DNA from: Bacteroidota bacterium
GTDB lineage: Bacteria > Bacteroidota > Bacteroidia > 2-12-FULL-35-15
Length of the DNA stretch: 64,000 nucleotides
Assembly (NCBI GenBank): GCA_016722565.1
Contig: JADKIU010000002.1
Location: 806,001 to 870,000 of the forward strand
Direction of reading: 5' to 3'
Shown: one piece after another, positions 44,987 to 53,606 of the stretch
Position numbering within the stretch: the stretch's first letter is position 1
Layout of the letters: each line of letters begins with the position of its first letter
Notes under the pieces: model-generated
Told to the model about the DNA's origin: nothing
Databases searched by the model: none
Seen by the model: only the letters and a program-made list of their open reading frames with translations
Program-made: the position numbers and the translations under genes

Positions 44987-46156
44987 TTGAAATTAGAATC
45001 TTACATAGTTGCCGATAATATCATTTCTCCTTTAGGCTTTACAAGTTCCGAAAATTTTGAACAACTGAAGCTAAAGAATACGGGTGTTCAACGCCTGGAA
45101 AACTCTGCGCTTTCTGCTGAACCTGTTTGTGCCGCAGTGATTGACACTCAGCAATTAAATTCGGAATTTCAAAAACTGAATACAAAAGCAGAATTCACCC
45201 GCTTGGAAAAAATGGTTTTGCTATCCATCAATGATTGCCTAAAACAAAATCCCAACATCGATATCACCAATAAAAAAACACTCCTCATCCTTTCAACTAC
45301 CAAAGGGAATATCGACCTTTTAGATCCTTCACTCGCTTCTAAATTCGATAAAAAAAGAGTGTATCTCTGGGAAACAGCGAACGTTATTGCACACCACTTT
45401 AACAACCCGAATAAACCACTTATCGTTTCAAATGCTTGTATCTCCGGTGTATTGGCGATCATTTTAGGAAAACGATTATTGGAAACCAATCAATACGATA
45501 CAATCATTGTGAGCGGGGTTGATATTTTAACACAGTTTGTTGTCTCCGGATTTCAATCCTTCAAAGCCATTAGCAATGAAGTTGCAAAACCATACGATGC
45601 AAAACGTGATGGAATTTCTCTTGGAGAAGGCTGCGGAACAGTTGTGCTTTCAAACACAACACCAACAACTAACAACCAACAACTAATAACAGTTTCAGGT
45701 GGCGCCAGCTCAAACGATGCAAATCACATTTCCGGACCATCACGCACTGGAGATGGATTGTTCATTGCCATTGATAAGACATTAAAAGAATCAAACATAA
45801 AAGCATCTGACGTGAGTTATATCTCCGGACACGGCACAGCAACACTTTACAACGATGATATGGAATCATTGGCCATCACCGATGCTGAATTGGCTAACGT
45901 TCCCATGAATAGCTTAAAAAGTTATTTTGGCCATACATTAGGTGCAGCAGGATTAATTGAATCCATTATCGGTATTCATTCGATGCGCGCAAATACCTTG
46001 ATTGGCACGTATAACTTTTCTGAATTGGGTGTCACCAAACCAATTAACATTATTAAACACACAACTGCAGCCGAAATAAACAATTGTTTAAAAACCGCTG
46101 CGGGCTTTGGCGGATGCAATGCTGCCGTGTTTTTTCAAAAAGTACAAAACAACTAA
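44987..46156 (+). CDS. Beta-ketoacyl-ACP synthase with a repeat-derived insertion
   Basis: This is a 389-residue ketosynthase starting at TTG 44987. The triad is complete: SNACISGVLAI, ISGHGTATL and SYFGHTLGAAG. Length is a little short for the family. Residues about 225-233 (TTPTTNNQQLI) are encoded by 45662-45686, which matches the AAC-rich intergenic repeat (4396-4420) at 24 of 25 bases, so the repeat appears to have entered the gene in frame at a surface loop. Its TAA overlaps the next ATG. Confidence 0.88.
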   Translation: MKLESYIVADNIISPLGFTSSENFEQLKLKNTGVQRLENSALSAEPVCAAVIDTQQLNSEFQKLNTKAEFTRLEKMVLLSINDCLKQNPNIDITNKKTLLILSTTKGNIDLLDPSLASKFDKKRVYLWETANVIAHHFNNPNKPLIVSNACISGVLAIILGKRLLETNQYDTIIVSGVDILTQFVVSGFQSFKAISNEVAKPYDAKRDGISLGEGCGTVVLSNTTPTTNNQQLITVSGGASSNDANHISGPSRTGDGLFIAIDKTLKESNIKASDVSYISGHGTATLYNDDMESLAITDAELANVPMNSLKSYFGHTLGAAGLIESIIGIHSMRANTLIGTYNFSELGVTKPINIIKHTTAAEINNCLKTAAGFGGCNAAVFFQKVQNN

Positions 46157-46785
46157 TGGAGCAAAAAAATTATATCACATCCTATTGTTCCATTAAAAAC
46201 GGAAAGGTGAATGTAAACGGAAACGAAACATTTTCGGAAGCATCACTTCCTGCCGGAGAGTTTCTAAAAGCTGCCTACAAACATTTTCAACTCAATTATC
46301 CGAAGTTTTATAAAATGGATGCTTTGTGCAAATTGGCCTTTGTTGCTTCCGACATTTTGATAAAAGCGAACCCACTTGTTACAAAATACACTGCTGAAGA
46401 TGTGTCCATTATCATCGCAAATGCGGCTTCTTCTTTGGAAATAGATACGGAGCACCAGCACACCATTTCCGACAAAAACAACTATTTCCCTAGTCCTGCT
46501 GTATTTGTATACACTTTACCCAATATTTTGATTGGAGAAATAGCCATAAGAAATTGCATAAAAGGAGAGAATACTTTCTTTATTTTTGATAAATTTGATG
46601 CCGATTTCATGAGTTCGTATACAAACACACTTTTGAATGGGAATAAAGCAAAATGTTGCATTACCGGCTGGGTCGATTTTTATGAAAACAGCTACGAAGC
46701 ATTTTTATATACAATTGAAAAACAAGCAGACGGATTAAACATTGAACACAACTCAGTACAATTAAACAAATTATACAACAACTAA
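46156..46785 (+). CDS. Short ketosynthase-like protein (chain-length factor type)
   Basis: This 209-residue protein begins at ATG 46156, overlapping the ketosynthase stop. It resembles the short ketosynthase-like family (Ketoacyl-synt_2) found in aryl polyene loci: FYKMDALCKLAFVASDIL, VSIIIANAASSLEIDTEH and FPSPAVFVYTLPNILIGEIAIRN-type segments. The catalytic triad is not visible. It probably pairs with the upstream ketosynthase as a non-catalytic subunit. The assignment is moderate. Confidence 0.65.
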   Translation: MEQKNYITSYCSIKNGKVNVNGNETFSEASLPAGEFLKAAYKHFQLNYPKFYKMDALCKLAFVASDILIKANPLVTKYTAEDVSIIIANAASSLEIDTEHQHTISDKNNYFPSPAVFVYTLPNILIGEIAIRNCIKGENTFFIFDKFDADFMSSYTNTLLNGNKAKCCITGWVDFYENSYEAFLYTIEKQADGLNIEHNSVQLNKLYNN

Positions 46786-46799
46786 ACAAAACAACTAAA

Positions 46800-47054
46800 A
46801 TGGATGCATTAATTGATCAACTTAAAGGTGAAATTATTGAACAGTTAAATTTAGAAGATTTAAAAAAAGAAGACATCGATGCGGATGCTCCTCTTTTTGG
46901 AGAAGGACTTGGTTTGGATTCAATTGATGCTTTGGAGCTAATTGTACTTTTAGAAAAAAATCACGGAATTAAAGTTGCAAACCCTGCTGACGGAAAAAAG
47001 ATTTTCCAATCGATCCGCACAATGGCGCAATTTATTCAAGACAATAAGAAGTAA
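46800..47054 (+). CDS. Acyl carrier protein
   Basis: An 84-residue acidic ACP with the phosphopantetheine serine in GLGLDSIDALELIVLLE. It starts 14 bases after the short ketosynthase-like gene. It differs clearly from the ACP at 31530, in agreement with two ACPs serving separate steps. The TAA stop touches the first octamer unit. Confidence 0.93.
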   Translation: MDALIDQLKGEIIEQLNLEDLKKEDIDADAPLFGEGLGLDSIDALELIVLLEKNHGIKVANPADGKKIFQSIRTMAQFIQDNKK

Positions 47055-47193
47055 CTAGGTGACTAAGTGACTAGGTGACTAGGTGACTAGGTGATTAGGT
47101 GACTAGGTGACTAGGTGACTAGTTGACTAGTTGATTAGGTAACTAAGTGACTAGGTGATTAGGTGACTAGGTGATTAGGTGATTAGGTGATTT
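47052..47193. repeat. GTGACTAR octamer array, about 17 units
   Basis: This is the longest octamer array in the window: GTGACTAG, GTGACTAA and GTGATTAG variants in direct orientation. It begins at the stop of the ACP gene and fills the gap before the next ketosynthase. Both TGA and TAG/TAA appear in each unit, so it closes all three forward frames. Confidence 0.9.
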
Positions 47194-47245
47194 AGAAAGA
47201 TACTGAAGTCATTTATTAGTTGTTAGGTTTTATTTGAATTTAAAT

Positions 47246-48451
47246 ATGTCTTCGAAAATCTACATTACAGGTATGGGGGTGATTTCTGCCATTGGAAACA
47301 ATGTTGCGGAGTCGCTGGCTTCATTGGAGCAACTCAAATCCGGTATTGGAACATTGGAAAATGTGCGTTCGCGTCATAAAGACAATGTTCCGGTTGGAGA
47401 AGTTAAATCCACGAATGAACAACTTACAGCGATGGCGGGATTAACTCCCGACAAACAAAGTACTCGCACTGCCCTACTCGGCTTAATTGCAGCACAAGAA
47501 GCTGTACAATCTGCAGGAATAAAAAACATCAGAGAATTCAGAACCGGAATCATTTCTGCTACCAGTGTTGGTGGAATGGGAATGACCGAAGACTTATGGC
47601 TGGACTATTTGAATCCGGAAAAAACCGGTGACTGGCTTAAATACATTGAAGCACACGAATGTGGCGACAGTACCGAATTTATTGCTGACAACTTGGGCGT
47701 TAAAGATTATTTATCGACCATCTCTACTGCATGCTCCTCCTCTGCTAATTCCATCATGCTGGGTGCACGTTTAATTAAACATGGTTTACTTGATCGCGTT
47801 ATCGTTGGTGGAACCGATTCTATGTCGCGCTTTACCATCAATGGTTTTATGACGTTGATGATTTTAGATAAAGAACACTGCAAACCTTTTGATGCCAACC
47901 GTCAAGGCTTAAACCTAGGCGAAGGTGCCGGATTCATTGTAATTGAATCTGAAAAAGCTGCTGCAGGAAAAGAAATTTTAGCTGAACTTTCCGGATACGG
48001 AAATTCAAACGATGCTTATCATCAAACCGCTTCTTCCCCTGATGGAGCAGGTGCTTACTTGGCGATGGAAAAAGCATTTAAAGTAAGCGGATTAAAACCA
48101 AGTGATATTGATTACATCAATGCACATGGTACCGGAACCGCAATCAATGACATGTCGGAAGGCACTGCCATCGACAGATTGTTTAATAAAAATGTGCCGA
48201 GCATCAGCTCCACAAAAGCATACACCGGACATACATTGGGCGCTTGCGCGGCCATAGAAGCCGTTTTTTCTGTTTTGGCAATCCAGCACAATGTGATTTT
48301 CCCGAACATGAATTACAAAACACCAATGGAAGAATTGAGTTTTAAACCAACAACTCAATTGGATAGAAGTAAAAAAATAACTCATGTTTTATCCAACTCT
48401 TTTGGATTTGGAGGAAACACATCCGCATTAATATTCTCGAGACATCAATAA
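47246..48451 (+). CDS. Beta-ketoacyl-ACP synthase (FabF type)
   Basis: This is a 401-residue ketosynthase; ATG 47246 (MSSKIYITGMGVIS) is preferred to TTG 47234. The triad is complete: STACSSSANSIM, INAHGTGTAIND and YTGHTLGACAAIEA. The next gene, two bases later, is a ketosynthase-like protein without the triad, the arrangement of a KS:CLF pair such as ApeO:ApeC. It should be the main polyene-extending enzyme. Confidence 0.93.
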   Translation: MSSKIYITGMGVISAIGNNVAESLASLEQLKSGIGTLENVRSRHKDNVPVGEVKSTNEQLTAMAGLTPDKQSTRTALLGLIAAQEAVQSAGIKNIREFRTGIISATSVGGMGMTEDLWLDYLNPEKTGDWLKYIEAHECGDSTEFIADNLGVKDYLSTISTACSSSANSIMLGARLIKHGLLDRVIVGGTDSMSRFTINGFMTLMILDKEHCKPFDANRQGLNLGEGAGFIVIESEKAAAGKEILAELSGYGNSNDAYHQTASSPDGAGAYLAMEKAFKVSGLKPSDIDYINAHGTGTAINDMSEGTAIDRLFNKNVPSISSTKAYTGHTLGACAAIEAVFSVLAIQHNVIFPNMNYKTPMEELSFKPTTQLDRSKKITHVLSNSFGFGGNTSALIFSRHQ

Positions 48452-48452
48452 A

Positions 48453-49520
48453 ATGGAAGGATATATCAATGGCATGGGAATTATTTCTCCTCAAAAAACA
48501 TTTGAGGCTACCGACTTTTTATCGGAAGTAGTGGAACATAATTCAAAATACCTTTCTTGTATCGAACCTTCTTACAAAGAATTTTTAAATCCTACGCTTG
48601 CACGAAGAATGGCACGCATCATCAAGATGAGTATTGCCGCTTCTACCGTTTGCTTTAAAGATGCGAAGGTTGAAATGCCGGATGCTATCATGACAGGAAC
48701 AGCATTGGGATGTTTAGAAGATACCGAAAAGTTTTTATGGGCCATCATTCACAACGATGAACAATTCCTTACTCCTACCTCATTCATACAATCTACTCAC
48801 AACACCGTAAGTGCTCAAATTGCATTGCAACTAAAATGCATGAACTACAATTTCACGTATGTGCACAAAGGATTTTCTTTTGAAAGTGCAGTTTTGGATG
48901 CATTGATGACATTGGCAGAAGGCGAAGCAAAAAATATTTTAATTGGCGGTCATGATGAAATGACCGAAAAATACTATCGTGTTTGTGATCGTATTGGATA
49001 CTGGAAAAAAGAAGAATCGGTTCCGACCATGGAACTCATCAACAGCAAAACCAATGGCAGCATTGCCGGTGAAGGTGCTGCATTTTTTATTTTAAGCAAA
49101 GAACAATCAGAAACTTCGTATGCAAAGTTAAGAGGCATCAAAACCATTTACAAACCGGAAAACAATGAGGAAATTGAACAGAAAGTAACGGAGTTGTTGA
49201 CTGCAAATGGTTTAACGGCAAACGATATTGATGTGGTAGTGTATGGCATTAACGGTGATGCTCGCTTTGATAAAACCTATTACCATCTGAAAGACAATTT
49301 ATTCAAAAGCAGCACATCTACCTATTTCAAACACCTATGCGGTGAATACCAAACAGCAGGAAGTTTTGCAATGTGGCTGGCCTCAAAAATTATAAAAACA
49401 CAATCCATTCCAAGTGCAACTTTAATTGGAGAAAACAAAACCAAACAAATTAAAAACGTACTTATCTACAATACATTCCTGGATGCCGATCATTCGGTGT
49501 ATTTGCTTTCACAATGCTAA
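48453..49520 (+). CDS. Ketosynthase-like chain-length factor (no active-site Cys)
   Basis: This 355-residue protein has the ketosynthase fold (GYINGMGIISPQ, IAGEGAAFFILS) but lacks catalytic residues: the Cys position region reads YVHKGFSFESAVLDAL, the HGTGT motif is replaced (VVYGINGDARFD) and the GHTxGA histidine by Glu (CGEYQTAGSF). It is therefore a chain-length factor that pairs with the ketosynthase at 47246, two bases upstream. It overlaps the next gene by 7 bases. Confidence 0.85.
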   Translation: MEGYINGMGIISPQKTFEATDFLSEVVEHNSKYLSCIEPSYKEFLNPTLARRMARIIKMSIAASTVCFKDAKVEMPDAIMTGTALGCLEDTEKFLWAIIHNDEQFLTPTSFIQSTHNTVSAQIALQLKCMNYNFTYVHKGFSFESAVLDALMTLAEGEAKNILIGGHDEMTEKYYRVCDRIGYWKKEESVPTMELINSKTNGSIAGEGAAFFILSKEQSETSYAKLRGIKTIYKPENNEEIEQKVTELLTANGLTANDIDVVVYGINGDARFDKTYYHLKDNLFKSSTSTYFKHLCGEYQTAGSFAMWLASKIIKTQSIPSATLIGENKTKQIKNVLIYNTFLDADHSVYLLSQC

Positions 49521-50287
49521 ACTTTAAAATAGCGAGTCTTTGTTTTGTTATCGAATGTATAACAATCGGTTTGCTGTATTACTTCATAGGCATCAGTCTT
49601 TGGTGGTTTCTGCTTCCAATCTTCAGTTTTAAAGCATTGATTATTTATGGCTCGGCTACCATCCAATCCAATTTTTATACAAAAGCTCATTGCAACGCTG
49701 TTACGGATGAAAAATTAATCGCCTTGACTTTTGATGACGGTCCGAATGCCGTTTATACACCCAAAATTTTATCCATCTTAGAAGAGTTCAACGTTCCTGC
49801 TACCTTTTTTGTAATCGGAAAAAATATTCTCGGGAATGAAAGCATCATCAAAAAGATAGATGCAGCCGGACATACCATCGGGAACCACACCTTTTCACAT
49901 TCCTTTTTTATTGATTTTAAAAGTAAAGCGGGATTTATAGATGAATTGAATACTACATCCGATGCGATTTACAACATCATCCGTAAACGAGTGAAGTTCT
50001 TTCGTCCGCCTTACGGAGTTACTACTCCCAATCTTGCACGAGCATCAAAAGCATTGAATTACGAAATTATCGGATGGAATATACGCTCCTTAGATACAAC
50101 CAAGGATAGCGAAGAGATAATCGCGCAACGGGTGATTTCACAAGTTAAACCGGGCGCTATCATCCTGTTTCATGATACTTCGGAAAAAACAACCCAAGTA
50201 TTAAAACAAACACTTAATTTTGCAAAAGAAAATGGCTTCAAAATTGTAAGTGTGGAGGAGCTTTTGAAACTTAAAGGGTATGGGTAA
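49514..50287 (+). CDS. Polysaccharide deacetylase family protein
   Basis: This 257-residue protein has an N-terminal membrane anchor (ASLCFVIECITIGLLYYFIG) and a NodB-type domain: metal-binding TFDDGPNAVYTP, NHTFSHSF and RPPYGVTTPN, with a late LFHDT. Such enzymes remove acetyl or similar groups at a Zn centre. Genes of this type are regular members of flexirubin loci; the substrate there is not known. It overlaps the preceding chain-length factor gene. Confidence 0.87.
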   Translation: MLNFKIASLCFVIECITIGLLYYFIGISLWWFLLPIFSFKALIIYGSATIQSNFYTKAHCNAVTDEKLIALTFDDGPNAVYTPKILSILEEFNVPATFFVIGKNILGNESIIKKIDAAGHTIGNHTFSHSFFIDFKSKAGFIDELNTTSDAIYNIIRKRVKFFRPPYGVTTPNLARASKALNYEIIGWNIRSLDTTKDSEEIIAQRVISQVKPGAIILFHDTSEKTTQVLKQTLNFAKENGFKIVSVEELLKLKGYG

Positions 50288-50295
50288 TTAACAAA

Positions 50296-50438
50296 TACAC
50301 ACCCCTGGCCCCTCTCAAGAGGGGATTTGATTTGAGTATTGAATATGAATTTTGCATTTAACTAGCTTTATAGTTAGATGAGAGAAACAAAAATATAAGC
50401 ACAATGCATTCCCCTCTAGAGAGGGGTAAGGGGTGTGT
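50296..50438. repeat. REP-like palindrome (CACACCCC.../...GGGGTGTG)
   Basis: The left arm (ACACACCCCTGGCCCCTCTC, 50296-50315) and the right arm at 50411-50438 (GAGAGGGGTAAGGGGTGTGT within it) are complementary with few differences. Each arm holds its own small CCCCTCT/AGAGGGG hairpin. It separates the deacetylase and LolA genes; together with its flanks the gap is 169 bases. Confidence 0.8.
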
Positions 50439-50456
50439 CGCAAATGTAAATTGAAA

Positions 50457-51092
50457 ATGAAAAACATATTACTAATACAATTCTTATTCATCACCTTCTT
50501 CGTTTCCGCACAAGTGCCTGCCGGCTATAAACCGGTGAAAGACACCACTGCATTCAAACAAAAAATGGAAGCGCAATCCAAATTGATTACGACTTTGGAA
50601 AGTGATTTTACGCAAGAAAAATATCTAAGTGTGATGTCCGAAAAAATCATCAGCAAAGGGCATTTTCATTTCAAAAAAGTGAACATGTTGCGCTGGGAAT
50701 ACAATGACCCGTACAAATATCTGATCGCCATCAATAAAGATAAAATGTTTATCAAGGACAATGGGAAAGTGAGTAAATACGACATCAATTCCAATAAAAT
50801 GTTCAAGAGCATTAATGAAATGATGGTCAATACTGTTCAAGGAAACCTCTTAAACAACAAGGATTACAAAGCGAAATTTTATGAGAATGAAAAATTTTAT
50901 CTTTTAGAATTATCCCCATTACAAAAAGGCGCAAAGGATTTTTTAAAAGTGATTCAATTGTACATCAACAAAACCGATTATGCGGTGGATAAAGTAAAAA
51001 TGATTGAACCAAGTGACGATTATACCAGCATTGATTTTACCAATCGCAAAACCAACCAGCCGATAGCGGATGAAAAATTTAGTATTAAGTAG
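50457..51092 (+). CDS. LolA-like outer-membrane lipoprotein carrier protein
   Basis: This is a 211-residue exported protein with a signal peptide (MKNILLIQFLFITFFVSAQ); ATG 50457 is preferred since the open frame upstream lies in a palindrome. The core has the LolA pattern: LITTLESDFTQEKYLSVMSEKIISKGHFHF, MLRWEYNDPYKYLI. LolA-like proteins occur in aryl polyene loci, where they may carry the pigment or its lipid across the periplasm. It overlaps the next gene by 23 bases. Confidence 0.85.
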   Translation: MKNILLIQFLFITFFVSAQVPAGYKPVKDTTAFKQKMEAQSKLITTLESDFTQEKYLSVMSEKIISKGHFHFKKVNMLRWEYNDPYKYLIAINKDKMFIKDNGKVSKYDINSNKMFKSINEMMVNTVQGNLLNNKDYKAKFYENEKFYLLELSPLQKGAKDFLKVIQLYINKTDYAVDKVKMIEPSDDYTSIDFTNRKTNQPIADEKFSIK

Positions 51093-51708
51093 TTTCATCG
51101 CAGTTCTTTTTAGTGCTTGTCACTTTGGTCATTATGGGAAATTAAACGTCCTGGAAGACCGCAAGTGGAGAGTTGAAGATAAAAAATCAATTTTCGGAGA
51201 CAATTTCAATTCCTTCCTTTTCAAAACCAATATCACTGTTTACGGCAAAGATTATAGTGGCTTGTTGGTTACAAAACAAATGTCGCCACAAGACTATCGC
51301 GTGATTTTCACTACAGAATTAGGAATGAAATTATTTGATTTTGAATTTAAGGATACTGCCTTTACGCTGCATTATTGTGTTCCGCAATTCAATAAACCAA
51401 AGCTGTTGAAAGTAATTCAAAAAGACATTGAAACATTACTCATGAATGAAAATGCGACAAAATCATATGTCCGATTGCGAGACCCGAAAAATAACAATAA
51501 CGTATATAAATGTGCTCAAGAAAGCTTCCACAATTATTATTTTTATGAGGAAAATCCATCTCATTTAGTAAAAATCGAACATGCTAAAAAAAGAAGAAAA
51601 AAGACTACCTTTACACTCTCAAATTATCAAAACGATTTTCCTAATGCAATTGTGATTCAACATCACGATATAAAATTGAAAATCGAACTGAATTTGTTAA
51701 AGAAATAA
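51070..51708 (+). CDS. Predicted lipoprotein in the pigment locus
   Basis: This is a 212-residue protein with a lipobox (LSSFIAVLFSAC). It starts inside the LolA-like gene and follows it in another frame, the sign of a tightly coupled pair. The mature part is a basic beta-rich domain without recognised family (YSGLLVTKQMSPQDYRVIFT). Lipoproteins of unknown function next to LolA occur in aryl polyene loci, so a role as the outer-membrane receiver is plausible. Confidence 0.7.
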   Translation: MKNLVLSSFIAVLFSACHFGHYGKLNVLEDRKWRVEDKKSIFGDNFNSFLFKTNITVYGKDYSGLLVTKQMSPQDYRVIFTTELGMKLFDFEFKDTAFTLHYCVPQFNKPKLLKVIQKDIETLLMNENATKSYVRLRDPKNNNNVYKCAQESFHNYYFYEENPSHLVKIEHAKKRRKKTTFTLSNYQNDFPNAIVIQHHDIKLKIELNLLKK

Positions 51709-51716
51709 ACACGAAA

Positions 51717-52082
51717 ATGCTACTAAACGACTTCTTTAAAATTAAGGATATACAAAATGGGGATAAATACATTATCAGCATTGAAATGAATCCGAAACAC
51801 GACATTTACAATGGACATTTTCCGGGAAACCCTATTACACCCGGAGTATGTTTAACGCAAATGGTGAAAGAAACCGTGGAGCATATCACCAATAAAAAAC
51901 TTCAAATGGTGAAAGGCGACAATCTGAAATTTACGGCCATTTTAAATCCGGAAGTAAATGGAAATGTCACCATGAGCTTAACCATCAAAACCAAAGAAGA
52001 TGGGCTTTTGCAAGCCGATAGCCTTATTTCTGCCGAAACAACCAACTTCTTCACGTTTAAAGGTCATTTTAAGGAGATTTAA
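51717..52082 (+). CDS. Hot-dog dehydratase-like protein (FabZ/ApeI-like)
   Basis: This is a 121-residue hot-dog protein, 8 bases after the lipoprotein. GHFPGNPITPGVCLTQMVKE matches the FabZ active-site helix: the catalytic His is present, but the Glu position is Gln (CLTQMVKE). The dehydratase at 41830 has Glu and no His. A shared site across a heterodimer would be complete. Confidence 0.82.
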   Translation: MLLNDFFKIKDIQNGDKYIISIEMNPKHDIYNGHFPGNPITPGVCLTQMVKETVEHITNKKLQMVKGDNLKFTAILNPEVNGNVTMSLTIKTKEDGLLQADSLISAETTNFFTFKGHFKEI

Positions 52083-52149
52083 GCTTAAAATCATTCTATT
52101 TTACTGTCCCAAAAACCAATAAAAATGCTATTTTTGTAGCTTATAAAAT

Positions 52150-52175
52150 TTGCCTCCTTTTGAGGCAATTTTTTT
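52150..52175 (+). terminator. Terminator between the dehydratase and the GT2 gene
   Basis: A TTGCCTC/GAGGCAA stem with a 5-base loop is followed by seven T. TATTTTTG at 52129-52136 just before it fits a -7 element, but no TTTG box lies at the right distance. Confidence 0.7.
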
Positions 52176-52195
52176 GTTTACACGCTATAAGAATT

Positions 52196-53449
52196 ATGTC
52201 GGTTATAATTGATTACGAGTTATATAGAAAAAAGATAGATGCACTAAACTGTTGTGTGATTATCCCTACCTATAATAATCAACAAACCATCGCTCAAGTG
52301 ATTACCGATGTGCTTAAATTCACGAACAACATCATTGTTGTGAATGACGGAGCAACGGATGCTACCCACGAACTATTAAAAGCATTTACCACCATTCAAA
52401 TCATTTCCTATTCTCCGAACCGTGGAAAAGGAATTGCTCTGCGAACCGGTATTAAAGCTGCACAGGAAAAAAACTATCGGTATGCCATCACCATTGATAG
52501 TGACGGTCAACATTTTGCTGACGATATCCCCGTATTTATTGATAAGATTGAAGAAACACCCGATGCATTGTTAATTGGAGCGCGCAACCTGAATCAGGAA
52601 AACATGCCGAAAAAGAACACCTTCGGCAATAAGTTTTCTAATTTTTGGTTCATGCTTTTTACCGGCATCAATCTCCCGGATACTCAATCTGGATATCGCC
52701 TCTACCCTATTCAAAAAATGAAAGGTGCACGTTATTTCACTTCCAAATATGAATTTGAAATTGAAGTAAGTGTGAAAGCAGCCTGGCGTGGTATCCCAGT
52801 TTTGCCTGTTCCCATTAAAGTCTTTTATGCGGAAGGTGAAAAACGCATCAGTCATTTTCGACCTGGAAAAGATTTTACACGTATCAGCTTGCTGAATACG
52901 TATTTGTTTTTTCCGGCAATGCTCTGGTACAAACCCATTCGGATTATTAAGCATTTGAGCATCGCCAATATCAAAGCGGTCGTTAAAAAATATTTTCTCG
53001 ACACCAACGAATCCGTGATGCGCAAATCTTTAGGTGTTGCATTTGGCGTGTTTATGGGAATTATACCTATTTGGGGATTTCAATTTGTAACAGCATTGGT
53101 ATTGGCACATTTTATGAAACTCAACAAAGCCATAGTTGGATTGGCAGCACAAATTAGTGTGCCGCCCATGATTCCAATATTGTTGTTTGGTAGTTTGCGA
53201 ACCGGACAATGGCTATTGGGAAGAGACATGAGTGAAACCATTGAAACCAATCAACTCACGCTTGAAACAACCAAACAATTGTTGCATGAATATTTATTCA
53301 GCGGAAAAGTATTGCAGCATTTGTACGAATACTTATTGGGAAGTATGGTGTTTGCAGTAATCATGGCTATTGCGTTTGGGCTGATTACGTATGTTTTATT
53401 GAAGATTTTTGGTAAAAAAGAATTAGCAGTAGAGAGTAAACAAAAATAA
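52196..53449 (+). CDS. Family 2 glycosyltransferase with C-terminal DUF2062 domain
   Basis: This is a 417-residue protein; ATG 52196 (MSVIIDYELY) is preferred over an upstream in-frame start in the terminator. The GT2 domain shows CVIIPTYNNQQTIAQV, IVVNDGATD and TIDSDGQHFADDIP (DXD-like). After about residue 270 a DUF2062 membrane domain follows (RKSLGVAFGVFMGIIPIWGF, GSLRTGQWLLG). Such proteins are usual in aryl polyene loci and may glycosylate the lipid end or a polyprenyl carrier. The sugar and acceptor are unknown. Confidence 0.88.
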   Translation: MSVIIDYELYRKKIDALNCCVIIPTYNNQQTIAQVITDVLKFTNNIIVVNDGATDATHELLKAFTTIQIISYSPNRGKGIALRTGIKAAQEKNYRYAITIDSDGQHFADDIPVFIDKIEETPDALLIGARNLNQENMPKKNTFGNKFSNFWFMLFTGINLPDTQSGYRLYPIQKMKGARYFTSKYEFEIEVSVKAAWRGIPVLPVPIKVFYAEGEKRISHFRPGKDFTRISLLNTYLFFPAMLWYKPIRIIKHLSIANIKAVVKKYFLDTNESVMRKSLGVAFGVFMGIIPIWGFQFVTALVLAHFMKLNKAIVGLAAQISVPPMIPILLFGSLRTGQWLLGRDMSETIETNQLTLETTKQLLHEYLFSGKVLQHLYEYLLGSMVFAVIMAIAFGLITYVLLKIFGKKELAVESKQK

Positions 53450-53473
53450 AACCAAAGTAGATTATAAACATCT

Positions 53474-53568
53474 CCCGATAGCAATCGGGAGCGAGGAACG
53501 AAGCAATCTTTCACGATGAGCAGAATGGCAACCGATCAAAAGAGATTGCTTCGTTCCTCGCAATGACG
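53474..53568. repeat. GCGAGGAACGAAGCAATC palindrome with a CCCGATAG palindrome at its end
   Basis: The right arm (53544-53568) is a full copy of the dispersed element. In the left arm the expected CGTCATT is replaced by CCCGATAGCAATCGGGA (53474-53490), after which GCGAGGAACGAAGCAATC continues. This fits insertion of the micro-palindrome near the element end. Confidence 0.75.
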
Positions 53569-53606
53569 TACTAAAAAAAAGTTATTCGTTAAGAAGAAGA
53601 AACTAA

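Noticed and set aside
46084..46155. Longer form of the short ketosynthase-like protein
   Set aside because: It would overlap the end of the upstream ketosynthase in another frame; ATG 46156 gives a one-base overlap typical of coupled genes.
47052..47193. CRISPR array from regular short repeats
   Set aside because: The units are 8 bp, contiguous and without spacers; no cas genes are present.
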